From the NCBI GenBank assembly GCA_030686995.1, contig CM060681.1, positions 162,589,333 through 162,653,332 on the forward strand: 64,000 nucleotides of DNA, written 5' to 3'. The DNA is from Artemisia argyi (lineage: Eukaryota; Streptophyta; Magnoliopsida; Asterales; Asteraceae). This document shows positions 1 to 12,000 of this stretch, piece after piece. Position numbers and translations under genes: made by a program. A model generated the notes under the pieces. The model worked only from the letters and a program-made list of their open reading frames with translations, did not search any database and had not been told where the DNA came from. Every line of letters starts with the position of its first letter. Position 1 is the stretch's first letter.

Positions 1-250
1 TTAGTTGCCAGCAAATGATCAGTATAGCTTAGTTTTCAGTTCAGTTTCAGTACAACTTAGTTGTCAGTTTAGTATTAGTATAGCTTAGTATCTGATCAGA
101 TTCAGTATAGCCCAGTTAATAATATAGTTTTAATATAATTCAGTTATAAGTTTAGTTTCAGTATAGTCCATATATCAGTTCTGTTAGAATAGCTCAATGA
201 TCAGCTCAGATATAATACAGGTCTATCTCAGTTTCAAATATTGTCTTAGA
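1..250. repeat. Degenerate AT-rich minisatellite
   Basis: The motif CAGTTCAGTTTCAGTATAGC and diverged versions (TTAGT, CAGTATAGC, TCAGTTTC) recur about every 20-30 bases up to position 250. The array probably extends left of the window. No coding potential is seen. Confidence 0.5.
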
Positions 251-1718
251 TTCAGTTTTAGTCACTAATACGTAATACAAAAACACATTATTAAAGGTTA
301 ATATAACTGGAACTACCCTTTGTTTGCAATTAGCTCGTATTTATAATAGGATGATTAGTTACCGGTTCAACCTCACAAGCACGAATAGAATTTCTAGCTT
401 GTATCACTTTGTTGTATACTTGTTTTGTAAGTCAACCACACATACTTCCCATGCTGCAAAGTACATGCATATATGTTAGTATGTTATGGTAATCACATGA
501 AGACAAAAGCATACTCGAACACACGTAAAGATAGAATATAAAAGCAGTGATCAGTGACGATCGCTTCTCAATCAGCCTTTAAAACATCGAAATATATCAC
601 AAGCTTCTTTTTAGGTTCTTGCCATTGTCACTGAAAATGCAAATAATCAATGGACAGTTAGTGTTAGTAACATTCAACTATGGTATTTTTAGCCTGCACT
701 ATGACTTTTAAGGTCAAATGAACTATTTAGGATGCGTTGTTAGTATCAGATTCAAAATTGTAGCTTCACACCAAGGCCGTCCTATAAATTGCAAGCCTAT
801 TGGAAGTCCCTGCTTATCGTTACCAACCATGGAAAGCAAAATAATATGTTGGTTAAAATTACTCTTACAGAATGACTATGTTTCAGCTTCTATGGAACTA
901 ATCATCCATCCATTGAAACAAAAGAGGTGCAACTATAAGACAATTTAGGACTTATTGGATATGATCCATGTCATTCCGCTTTTGTAGGTCCCATCTATAT
1001 GAGACAGGTATAAGTATAACTAATGATAGACCAGACCCTCAATGAAATAACAAACCATTATATAAGTAACACATGACTGACAGAACAGAGGTGTATGTGT
1101 AACTGGTTCAGTGAGGTCAGAGGCGTTTTATATGGTTGTAGATTACAGTTGATAGCTAATTTACAACATCATCATTACTAAAGTAAAATAACTTTAGAAT
1201 GTTAGTCAAATATCTTTCAGCTTATGGGTCTCCTAAAACTTCGGGAGCTTACTTTACACTTTTGGATGTGCCAATATAAGACTATGTTTGCTCTTTGTAA
1301 TTCACTTATCAAAATGGTATCATTGTGATGCTTTTTGAATTTTTTTATATTTATAAATAATTCAAAGTTGCGTATGTTTTTAGTTATAATGAAGTTATAC
1401 TTTTATAGAATGTTTTCTATATTAGCGAAGAGACATGATAAGGGTTTTTAGTTATAAAAGAAGCTCATGAACCTTCCAGTTATAACCCTTCATGACAAGC
1501 TGATGAGTTCTTGAGATGAGAGTGAGTCCTCGCGATTTCTTGTCCAAATGTATAGCCAGTTCCACGAGCCACATCTTTCATCTCAATCAGACCATAAGAG
1601 GTCGCACATCAGTACTTCATGTGGGACCTACAAAATCACCTACCAAATTAACAACTATAATAAGAAGCACCTGATCCAAACTTGTTACGTGTTTGAAACC
1701 GGACAGATTGTTCTGGAG
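251..1718. other. Gene-poor flank of the first retrotransposon
   Basis: I see no recognisable gene or element here. Short open frames exist, for example from 1548 on the plus strand, which runs into the LTR insertion at 1724. None has a recognisable domain. Without the insertion that frame would close eight codons into the right flank, so it is probably not a real gene. Confidence 0.4.
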
Positions 1719-2752
1719 CGTGTTGTAACACCCCCAATTTTAAAATATTTGCAGCGGAATAAAGATTGGGTGTTACTTCACAGCTCATAGTTTTTCAATA
1801 GAAAATGATTTTTTTCTAAAACGTTTATCATTCGAAGTTTTGTAAATATCAGAGTTTTCAAAATGAGGTCCCAGTGGTTTTCAAAATTTGTTAAATAGAT
1901 TTTCGAATGATAGTAAAATTTTATAGCCTTTGTGAGAATTTCGTGCTCCTCCGTCCCATCCTTGCTCGTTATAGACCTGAGATAAACATGCTAAAAATCA
2001 ACAAAAGTTGAGTGATATTCATAGGTTTAATTTTTAATAGTTGAACACAAGTTATAAGTGATAATTGCACCGTCATACAATTATAAGTTGAAAACAGTTG
2101 TTATTGCATTAAGCTCATGACACTCAGCCGATTAACAGATCTCATCATGAATGATGGATTATAGTAACAGGGGCCCTCGGGATAGGTCCTTGCCAGTAAC
2201 CTATTAGATTTCAAATAAAGTGCGTTTGGTTGTTTTCTCAACGCCCAAACGGGGATTGTCAATCCCTAATAGATCTATCCACAATTATTTACGTTCACCT
2301 CATCTGGGTGACTAAGGTTCATGATATGTGGGGCTTTTGGCAAAAAGGTACTTAAGCAATAACGAGATCAGGTAAAGCATACCAAGAAAATACTTGGTGT
2401 TCAGTTTGTAAAAACTAGCATGTATCCCCCTCGCAGGGTTTATAAAATATTTAAATATGTAAAGGCGAGGCTATGAACTCACCTTAGTGGTTTAGTGAAT
2501 AAAAATATCGATACTCAGTTTGCAAAATGGGAACGGCTCCACACACGACCTAGATAATATATGGCATGTTTTAGTGTTTGGTAGTCTTAATGTTTTAATC
2601 GCGAGTAGTTTTTGAATGCGTGATTTGTTAATTTATCGTTAGTAAAACTTTTGGATTTTATCGTATATCGTACGTTTAGTTTAGTTATATATATATAAAT
2701 ATAATGTAAGGTTTAAAAATAAAAATAATAACGATAGTTTGAAATAAAGCAT

Positions 2753-2943
2753 AACGTTTAATAATAATAATAGTAATAATAATAATAGTTTGAAAATAAC
2801 GTAACGTTTAATAATAATAATAGTAATAATAATAATAGTTTGAAAATAAACGTAACGTTTAATAATAATAATAGTAATAATAATAATAGTTTGAAAATAA
2901 ACGTAACATTTAATAGCAATAATAGTTTGAAAATAAACGTAAC
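2753..2943. repeat. Tandem repeat inside left LTR, three full units
   Basis: Units of about 50-52 bp follow the pattern ACGTTTAATAATAATAATAG, more AAT triplets, AGTTTGAAAATAA(A)CGTA. There are three full copies and one shortened copy. The right LTR has two full copies plus the shortened one. Confidence 0.9.
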
Positions 2944-5061
2944 GTCGTGACGTGAACTCGTAAAAATGGAAAGTAGAAATAAAAATATTAATTTTAGTAT
3001 ACGGCCCTTGTATTTTCTAAAAATTTACACTTTTTACCCTAACGGCGTTAGCGTTACGCCGTTAGTCCAAAATTAAATATATTTACATTTTATGTCCAAA
3101 ACTTTATATTTCTTACACTTTTCACCCAAAAGTTTATAAAATTCAGTTTTTCATCCTAAAGTTTACGAAATGACAGTTTTCACCACAACTTTGAAAAATT
3201 GACACTTTTGACCCGATTTTTATATACTTTGCAAATCTAGTCCAAACTTCACAATTTTCAAAACTTAATGTTTTCATTTCTTAAATAGTTTCAAAATAGC
3301 TTATTTAACTTATTCTAATAGCTTATTAGTTTGAAAAGCTTATTTGATAGCTTATGGGCTTTTTAACGAAAATGTAAGGCCCGTTAGTGTTTTTAGATCC
3401 AATGGGCCTACGAGGGTTTTGGGCTTTGTTTTGGGCTAAGGTTAGGACTATGAAAAAGTTACCAAACTGCTTATTGCCTTAGCTTATTTGATCGGCTTAT
3501 TTTGAAATGATTGGGCCTTAAGGCCCAATCGGTACTAATGAGTTTTCACAACTATCTCCTAGGTCGATTTGCTTTGTGATTTTTATAGGTTCAAAACGTG
3601 ATTTTTATTACAAAGTTTTTATACGAAAATGATTGTTTGTCATGTGGTCTTTTGGTTTGTGAAATAAAATGGCATGCTCGTTAAGTAAATATTAAAGATA
3701 TACGTGCGTTTTGGGCGTAGCATGGGACTAGTTTTATAAGAAAAGACTTAGAAAAACTTAAGGGTTTTCGATTCTTGATTGTATACGTTAGAAATGTATT
3801 CTAAAATAAGTTGTACGTAGCTTTTTAGTTTCAAAACTTTACATAACTCGATTGTTAGGGTGTAAAATATATAGACGAGCGTAAAATATATATATATCGT
3901 TTATTTAGTTTTTGAATAATGAGGTGCATTTGTTTGTGTCGCGTATAAAAATAATGCAAATGAATGTATAGCTTAAAAAAAAAGAAATGAGTCGTTTAGG
4001 GACTTACGACACCAAAATGGTGGGTAAAACAAGACGTAGAGTCGAGAAGAGAGTGATATGAGTACGTAGTGTGATTGTGTGCTCGACCAAGGTTCACAAA
4101 CAATATCTTGTTCCTCCTAAACCCACACGAATCCCTTGAATTTCCTACCCAATTGCTTCGACCCAAGCTAGACTAAAGACTTAAAGATTTTTGGTAAGTT
4201 TTTGGTTTTGCATGGAAATGGAAAACGAAAGCTTGCATGCATGGCTACTTATATATGAATCTTGAAGTATTCTAGTGACTATCATTTATTAGATTGGATT
4301 GTTGCTTGTCTAAAGTCAAATGTGTAAGAGTAAACAAGTTACTCAAGCTTTTGTTTCTTATGTGTCGACATCCTCAAATTTAAAAAAACGTGGGAATTGA
4401 AACTTAAAAATGAACCGTACTTGTGAAATACATTATAAAAGGTTATGGTACTATGCCTAGTGAATATAATATGATCTTGAGTGTTCTTGATTTAAGGGAG
4501 TACTAGTTTGTCTTGTAAATGTATGTCGACCAACATTTCTTTCGTGAACCGATTTGTAAACTCGTGTATAGTTTGTGAGGTTTGATAATTTTGCAATATT
4601 TAGACATTAGGTGGTGTTTAGAATGAGTTTAGGTCGTTTTAGAAACAAACGTGGGTTAAAATGGTTGAGTTTTGGATATGTTGAAATTTTATAAAATCGT
4701 TTTTGGGACAAAAGCTTTGCCTAGTAAAATCGTAGCTAGACTCACCGTGGGGAACTAAAATTCGACACTCTATATGTTGGCTAGGGGAGGAATGAGTATG
4801 TGTAAAAATAAGTGTGTGTCGTGTGTAAGATTTGAGCATACGAGACTCGTTTCTAGTTGGTACTAGTCGAGTGAAATGAAACAAAAATAATGGAATGGGC
4901 TTAATTTGATTTTGGGCCGTGAATAGTAACAGGCCAAGAAATGTGTTGGGCTTAGGGTGAGATTTAGGGTCCGGTTAAATGTAAATTAGGATTAGTTAAT
5001 AATTAATTATGATTAGTGATAAGTTTAGAAATTTATTAGTGAAACGTTTACGTGAGTCCGA

Positions 5062-5200
5062 GAGTGAATAGTGTTTTTGTGAATAGTGTTTTGTGAATAG
5101 TAAAACTTTTGAAAAATATCTCAATATCACTAACCGACTCCAAAAACGATGAATAGTGAAATGATGAATAGTGTTTGGTGAATAGTAACCGATGAATAGT
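5062..5200. repeat. Clustered GTGAATAGT motif in left LTR
   Basis: GAATAGT occurs at least six times within about 140 bp, with a matching cluster at 12321-12456 in the right LTR. Looser copies recur in the interior near 5675-5770. The motif is not in exact tandem array. Confidence 0.75.
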
Positions 5201-5477
5201 AAATTTGAAAAAATGTCTCGAAAATGCAGGTTCGTAACGAATAAAAGAAAATTTTTAATATTCTCGCGATTTTAGACTATAGTGGTACATGTGTGAGCAT
5301 CGTTCCAAGCAAACAGGGATCATGAATATCGTAGTGATTTTTAAGTAACATAGCATATTTGATAAAGATAAAATAAAAACCAAATTTGTTGTTGGTAAAA
5401 ACGTTATTAATTAATGAATGATATATTTGTCTTTGATTTACTTTTATTATTTATACGGAAATTTACGGGAGTTTACA

Positions 5478-5495
5478 GTACCTACCCCTCATTCT
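5478..5495 (-). promoter_or_regulatory. Polypurine tract of the first element
   Basis: Read on the minus strand, the bases just before the 3' LTR are AGAATGAGGGGTAGGTAC. This purine-rich stretch directly abuts TGTAAAC, the expected place for the plus-strand primer. Confidence 0.7.
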
Positions 5496-5854
5496 GAATT
5501 CCGTCCCGGAATTCATGTTTAATGAAATTTTTGTATTTGGAAACTTCGATCAGAGGGTTGTCGAGACTCGAGAGATTAAGATTTAGGAGACGCGGTTTAT
5601 TTAGACTTATTTGTGCTAGACAGGGTCTAGTAACTGGTGTATTTAAGGGTTGTGACTATTGAAGGTAGTGGTTTTGAATAGTAAAATAACGGCTAGGTGT
5701 ACCGTGTCCAACGGTCGGGAATAGTGATCCTAACGGTCTGAAATAGTGAATAATGGCTAGTTTTCCACCTACATATACCCCTTTCAAATTTCCATTTCCA
5801 CCAACCATTTTCCTATCATTTCTCATCTCCTATTCTTAAAATACTTCCGAAAAA

Positions 5855-6275
5855 ATGCCGAGCCTAATTACTATACTAGCGATTGTGTATGTCGTCCTTG
5901 CCACTGTCTACTTAGCGTATGTTCCAGACGAAGACTTTGGGTTCTTGGTTGCGATCTTGTTGTTTGTCGTACCCCTCATGGTTCTAGCCATTACCGTGGA
6001 CAAGATATGGGGGTAATAATCTTAAGCTAGGGTTGTTTTAACTTAATTCCTTGTCGTGTTTCTATGTAATCCTCAATAAATGTGAAATAAGACTTATTTG
6101 TCCTTATGTTTAAAAACTAGTCTTGCTATAGTTTTTAATGATTTATTTATATTTATCTTTCAGCATAATTAAGGTGATTCATCCTGTGGTGGCTTTTGCT
6201 ATGGTTTTGTTGGTGGGGGTTTTTCTATTTGTACTTTTGTTGGTTTCTCGTCATAATGACGAAGTAATAAGATAG
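5855..6275 (+). CDS. Two-exon small membrane protein, antisense to the retrotransposon
   Basis: Exon 1 is 5855-6012 and exon 2 is 6164-6275. The 151-bp intron (6013-6163) is T-rich, starts GTAATAA and ends TATCTTTCAG. Splicing joins GG to C, making a Gly codon, and gives an 89-residue protein. Without splicing the frame stops after 53 codons at 6016. Three hydrophobic helices are visible at about residues 4-23, 28-48 and 60-80, with a polar tail RHNDEVIR. Only the loop at 24-27 and the tail are strongly charged. A TATA-like ACATATAC lies near 5770, about 80 bases before the ATG. The gene runs opposite to the element's own transcription. Extra antisense ORFs are a known oddity of some plant LTR elements (maize Grande is one). 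I do not recognise the family. Membrane location is inferred from hydropathy, and transcription is untested. Confidence 0.6.
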
Positions 6276-7928
6276 GTATTTATGGTAGTTTGTAATATTT
6301 ATGAATAGTTCAGTTTATCTATATTTGTTGCTTTTAAATGAAGATTGTTATTTAGAAATTTTGGCATTATGATTGTTCCATCATGACATGATTCTTCCTA
6401 AATTAGACATAGTTGGCCAGGCTATGCTTAATGGAGGACTAAATGATGTGATGTTTGGCTCAGTCACAGTGGTATTTATGTTTTTCTTTAAGTTGTTTTA
6501 GATGGTGTTCAACGTTTTGTTATTATGATATAATACGTAATTTCTTTTAAGAATAAAGTAGGAACTTTATTTTTTTATTTATTTATTTATTTATTTATTT
6601 TTTTTATTTTTTTTTTTTTTTTTTTTTTTGTTCGTATTATGATGATGAGTCAGAAATTTCTAGTCAGAAATTTCTAGGGAAATAACAGTTTGCTGTTATT
6701 TGGTAAATGGGATAGGAATTGCAATTGACGTAGATTGTAATTATTTTGGAAATATTACAGGGTAGATTTTTCGATACGGTAGAAGGAGAGTTGTTATACT
6801 TTAAGTTACATCCATCGTAACTTAAAGTAAAATACGGGGAAGAGATACAATCTCAGGAAATTGTCGAACTAGGATTTTTTTTTTTTTTACAACAGGAATT
6901 TATTCCTCTGCTTCAATCTAGTCATCATTCCTTTGATACTATCGAAGTCTTTAAAGGTTCCTCATTTCTAAGAGTTTCTGCTTTTATTTATTTCCATTAG
7001 GTATAACTCCTTGCCTAATTCCTTGGTTATGGGTGATGGTAGGGTTAGCCATTCCTTCTGGCGTTTTAAAGTGGGTTGGCCTATATTCCATGCAGCTTTC
7101 ATGCTTATTGGATATGTCCATCTCTCCCCTTGGGTCAACTATGGTAGTCCCTTCGAGTACCACTGATACAATGTTGGTTACCAATTTCCTGACGGCTTCA
7201 GTAGTCATGGTGGTCTTTGATGAAGATGGAGTGCATGTATTGTTTTACGTTGTCCATCTTTTGAAATCATTAATGAAACTTAACTTAGAATCCTTCTGAT
7301 GTCAGAATAATATAACTGATGAATTCTAATTATTTCATTGATGATAGACTGAATTGATTCCTTACTGTAATCTAATTTCAAGATATGTCTGTGTTGTATC
7401 ATAGATAGATAATCAACTCTTGATATGGGATTACTAAGGAACAAACCGATTCGTCCACTAAAATAAATTTTCTCTCACTTGAAAATTTATTTTTAGACAA
7501 TCCTTTGGTTTCTGGTCAATTATAGTATGTTTAAGAATTTCTTACAATTGTAAGAAGTCTTACGGTAGATTTGAATAGTATTGTAGAAGTCATCATAATA
7601 TTAATAACTTGACTAATCGTCTTAGTAAAACGATTAGTACAAGGTCTCTTATTAATATGTCATGGATCTACGTGGAGTTATTTGTTTATCTAGGGAGATA
7701 ACAAATTGATGAGATTTTTGCATGAAAGTATGAGGATTCATAGTATGCATGCTTGATACGAAAGAAACGATTGATTTATAACGGAGAGATGTAACGGAAG
7801 AGGAGGTTATTATATATTATGATTTGATTATAAATTCTGAAAGGTTCAGATTTATTGAACATTACATGAAATACTAACCAAGTCTGTCTGGTTTAGTAGA
7901 TGCAGCAGGGATACTTGTAAACTTAAGA
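6276..7928. other. Interior of first element without pol
   Basis: There is no reverse transcriptase, RNase H or integrase motif on either strand. It contains a T-rich tract at about 6560-6630. At 7036-7299 (plus) there is an 88-codon-scale open frame rich in hydrophobic residues, preceded by an acceptor-like TTCCATTAG at 7000. It could be another exon of the antisense transcript, but it overlaps an equally open minus frame (6984-7208), so I do not call a gene. Confidence 0.5.
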
Positions 7929-8765
7929 TTAGTTACGCCTCTGACGTAAATATCTAATCTCTTTCTCAAGTTCAAGTTGTGCTGCTTCCATGTTTGAGAA
8001 ACGTTCCTGACACATGTTCATTTGGTTTGCCAACATACTCTCTAATGTGGCAATCTTTTGACCTTGGCTCCTGGCTGTCTCTCTAGCCATCCATAAGGTC
8101 CTTTCAATTTCTTCAATCCTACCATGTGCATGACCGTGTTCTCTTCTTGCAGAACGGACCCTGGAATCCAAACTTCCAAATTCCTGGTTGGTGTTGTCCT
8201 TTATCTCATCAATCTTTATTCCTAATTCACATATTGCTCGTCTTACAGAATTCGCTCTTTTAAACAATGCGTCAAGGTTACGGTCGTACCATTCAAATTT
8301 TGTTGGTCGTAATCCTTTTAGCTGTTCAGTGTGAGCCTCTAATATGTTGGCTTGTTGATAAACAAGAGTCCATATTGAATCAGGTGTGCTTATATTGTAG
8401 TTGGGGGAATTAGGTGAGGATAAAGTATTTGGGATATCTGGTATTGGGGAATCTAAAGTGTAGGGTAACGGAGAATTTGGCTCAACATTCTTCCACGGCC
8501 TCTCTTGTCGTGAACTTTGTCCAACTTCGAATGTTGCCTGACCACCAATCACATCTTCATATGATTCAGTAGTTCTACTAAGTTTTTGACGTAGGGGTGA
8601 ACAGATAGGTGATGATGAGAGTGATCTCTGAGTGATTTCTATATCAAGTTGGGGCTGTGATATTTGTACGTAGGGATCTTCAGTGTTTGGAGAATTTTGA
8701 TTGACGGGGGATGTATTAGTATTACGGAGAGTAGTTTTGGCGTTCAAGGAAGTTTTTGGAGACAT
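7929..8765 (-). CDS. Coiled-coil protein of the non-autonomous retrotransposon
   Basis: This 278-residue ORF begins with ATG at 8765, about 250 bases downstream of the primer site in sense orientation, where gag would start. The first 130 residues are Ser/Pro/Asn-rich and look disordered. Residues from about 135 to the C-terminus are charged and helical, with heptad-like spacing and a Glu/Arg/Gln-rich end (LELEKEIRYLRQRR), so a coiled coil is likely. There is no CCHC zinc knuckle and no Gag core motif like those at 32.5 and 62.6 kb. The intact frame in an otherwise coding-poor interior suggests selection or recent insertion. It may be a structural or RNA-binding Gag substitute that acts with helper proteins; this is inference. 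No frameshift is seen. Confidence 0.8.
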   Translation of the reverse strand: MSPKTSLNAKTTLRNTNTSPVNQNSPNTEDPYVQISQPQLDIEITQRSLSSSPICSPLRQKLSRTTESYEDVIGGQATFEVGQSSRQERPWKNVEPNSPLPYTLDSPIPDIPNTLSSPNSPNYNISTPDSIWTLVYQQANILEAHTEQLKGLRPTKFEWYDRNLDALFKRANSVRRAICELGIKIDEIKDNTNQEFGSLDSRVRSARREHGHAHGRIEEIERTLWMARETARSQGQKIATLESMLANQMNMCQERFSNMEAAQLELEKEIRYLRQRRN

Positions 8766-9010
8766 GTTACTGTAGTAACTGGGAATAGTATTTTATAAGT
8801 CGCTTTTACGTTATAGATATAATAGTACGGATGAAATAAAAATTATGTAAGCGCAATTTCTAAACATGCAGACTAATCTTAACAGGTAATGTACTGAGCA
8901 AGGTAGTATGCAGGCACGAAAAGCACGAAGAGTGTAGGGCTATAAAATGTTTTGTTTGTAAAAACGGTTATAGTTCAGATCCAAATTAGATCTGTTTCGC
9001 TATAACTAAA

Positions 9011-9022
9011 GCTCTGATGCCA
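9011..9022 (-). promoter_or_regulatory. tRNA primer binding site of first element
   Basis: On the minus strand the sequence three bases inside the LTR reads TGGCATCAGAGC. It differs by one base from TGGTATCAGAGC, the usual complement of plant initiator Met tRNA. This fixes the element as minus strand. Confidence 0.85.
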
Positions 9023-9025
9023 ATC

Positions 9026-12000
9026 TGTAACACCCCCAATTTTAAAATATTTGCAGCGGAATAAAGATTGGGTGTTACTTCACAGCTCATAGTTTTTCAA
9101 TAGAAAATGATTTTTTTCTAAAACGTTTATCATTTGAAGTTTTGTAAATATCAGAGTTTTCAAAATGAGGTCCCAGTGGTTTTCAAAATTTGTTAAATAG
9201 GTTTTCGAATGATAGTAAAATTTTATAGCCTTTGTGAGAATTTCGTGCTCCTCCGTCCCATCCTTGCTCGTTATAGACCTGAGATAAACATGCTAAAAAT
9301 CAACAAAAGTTGAGTGATATTCATAGGTTTAATTTTTAATAGTTGAACACAAGTTATAAGTGATAATTGCACCGTCATACAATTATAAGTTGAAAACAGT
9401 TGTTATTGCATTAAGCTCATGACACTCAGCCGATTAACAGATCTCATCACGAATGATGGATTATAGTAACAGGGGCCCTCGGGATAGGTCCTTGCCAGTA
9501 ACCTATTAGATTTCAAATAAAGTGCGTTTGGTTATTTTCTCAACGCCCAAACGGGGATTGTCAATCCCTAATAGATCTATCCACAATTATTTACGTTCAC
9601 CTCATCTGGGTGACTAAGGTTCATGATATGAGGGGCTTTTGGCAAAAAGGTACTTAAGCAATAACGAGATCAGGTAAAGCATACCAAGAAAATACTTGTG
9701 TTCAGTTTGTAAAAACTAGCATGTATCCCCCTCGCAGGGTTTATAAAATATTTAAATATGTAAAGGCGAGGCTATGAACTCACCTTAATGGTTTAGTGAA
9801 TAAAAATATCGATACTCAGTTTGCAAAATGGGAACGGCTCCACACACGACCTAGATAATATATGACATGTTTTAGTGTTTGGTAGTCTTAATGTTTTAAT
9901 CGCGAGTAGTTTTTGAATGCGTGATTTGTTAATTTATCGTTAGTAAAACTTTTGGATTTTTTTTCATATATCGTACGTTTAGTTTAGTTATATATATATA
10001 TATAAATATAACGTAAGGTTTAATAATAAAAATAATAATGATAGTTTGAAATAAAGCGTAACGTTTAATAATAATAATAGTAATAATAATAATAGTTTGA
10101 AAATAACGTAACGTTTAATAATAATAATAGTAATAATAATAATAGTTTGAAAATAAACGTAACATTTAATAGTAATAATAGTTTGAAAATAAACGTAACG
10201 TCGTGACGTGAACTCGTAAAAATGGAAAGTAGAAATAAAAATATTAATTTTAGTATACGGCCCTTGTATTTTCTAAAAATTTACACTTTTTACCCTATCG
10301 GCGTTAGCGTTACGCCGTTAGTCCAAAATTAAATATATTTACATTTTACGTCCAAAACTTTATATTTCTTACACTTTTCACCCAAAAGTTTATAAAATTC
10401 AGTTTTTCATCCTAAAGTTTACGAAATGACAGTTTTCACCACAACTTTGAAAAATTGACACTTTTGACCCGATTTTTATATACTTTGCAAATCTAGTCCA
10501 AACTTCACAATTTTCAAAACTTAATGTTTTCATTTCTTAAATAGTTTCAAAATAGCTTATTTAACTTATTCTAGTAGCTTATTAGTTTGAAAAGCTTATT
10601 TGATAGCTTATGGGCTTTTTAACGAAAATGTAAGGCCCGTTAGTGTTTTTAGATCCAATGGGCCTACGAGGGTTTTGGGCTTTGTTTTGGGCTAAGGTTA
10701 GGACTATGAAAAAGTTACCAAACTGCTTATTGCCTTAGCTTATTTGATCGGCTTATTTTGAAATGATTGGGCCTTAAGGCCCAATCGGTACTAATGAGTT
10801 TTCACAACTATCTCCTAGGTCGATTTGCTTTGTGATTTTTATAGGTTCAAAACGTGATTTTTATTACAAAGTTTTTATACGAAAATGATTGTTTGTCATG
10901 AGGTCTTTTGGTTTGTGAAATAAAATGGCATGCTCGTTAAGTAAATATTAAAGATATACGTGCGTTTTGGGCGTAGCATGGGACGAGTTTTTATAAGAAA
11001 AGACTTAGAAAAACTTAAGGGTTTTCGATTCTTGATTGTATACGTTAGAAATGTATTCTAAAATAAGTTGTACGTAGCTTTTTAGTTTCAAAACTTTACA
11101 TAACTCGATTGTTAGGGTGTAAAATATATAGACGAACGTAAAATATATATATATCGTTTATTTAGTTTTTGAATAATGAGGTGCATTTGTTTGTGTCGCG
11201 TATAAAAATAATGCAAATGAATGTATAGCTTAAAAAAAAGAAATGAGTCGTTTAGGGACTTACGACACCAAAATGGTGGGTAACAAGACGTAGAGTCGAG
11301 AAAAGAGTGATATGAGTACGTAGTGTGATTGTGTGCTCGACCAAGGTTCACAAACAATATCTTGTTCCTCCTAAACCCACACGAATCCCTTGAATTTCCT
11401 ACCCAATTGCTTCGACCCAAGCTAGACTAAAGACTTAAAGATTTTTGGTGAGTTTTTGGTTTTGCATGGAAATGGAAAACGAAAGCTTGCATGCATGGCT
11501 ACTTATATATGAATCTTGAAATGTTCTAGTGACTATCATTTATTAGATTGGATTGTTGCTTGTATTCTAAAGTCAAATGTGTAAGAGTAAACAAGTTACT
11601 CAAGCTTTTGTTTCTTATGTGTCGACATCCTCAAATTTAAAGAAACGTGGGAATTGAAACTTAAAAATGAACCGTACTTGTGAAATACATTATAAAAGGT
11701 TATGGTACTATGCCTAGTGAATATAATATGATCTTGAGTGTGCTTGATTTAAGGGAGTACTAGTTTGTCTTGTAAATGTATGTCGACCAACATTTCTTTT
11801 GTGAACCGATTTGTAAACTCGTGTATAGTTTGTGAGGTTTGATAATTTTGCAATATTTAGACATTAGGTGGTGTTTAGAATGAGTTTAGGTCGTTTTAGA
11901 AACAAACGTGGGTTACAATGGTTGAGTTTTGGATATGTTGAAATTTTATAAAATCGTTTTTGGGACAAAAGCTTTGCCTAGCAAAATCGTAGCTAGACTA

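Larger units (their letters stand above)
1724..5477 (-). repeat. Left LTR (3' LTR in sense)
   Basis: It starts TGTAACACCCCC and ends GGGAGTTTACA in plus orientation, a TG...CA pair. It is 3754 bp against 3708 bp for its partner. Most of the length difference is one extra unit of an AT-rich tandem repeat. No convincing ORF is conserved in both LTRs. Confidence 0.93.

Noticed and set aside
1511..1560. Hammerhead-ribozyme-like CTGATGAG
   Set aside because: The second conserved core (GAAA) is missing and flanking helices do not form in the required order, so it is probably chance.
2753..2943. CRISPR-like repeat array
   Set aside because: Units are contiguous, with no unique spacers, and the DNA is eukaryotic.
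7036..7299. Hydrophobic plus-strand frame inside the first element
   Set aside because: It overlaps an equally long minus-strand frame, and no in-phase junction joins it to the 5855-6275 gene.
11112..11420. 102-codon frame in the right LTR
   Set aside because: The equivalent region of the left LTR is broken by small indels and there is no domain.
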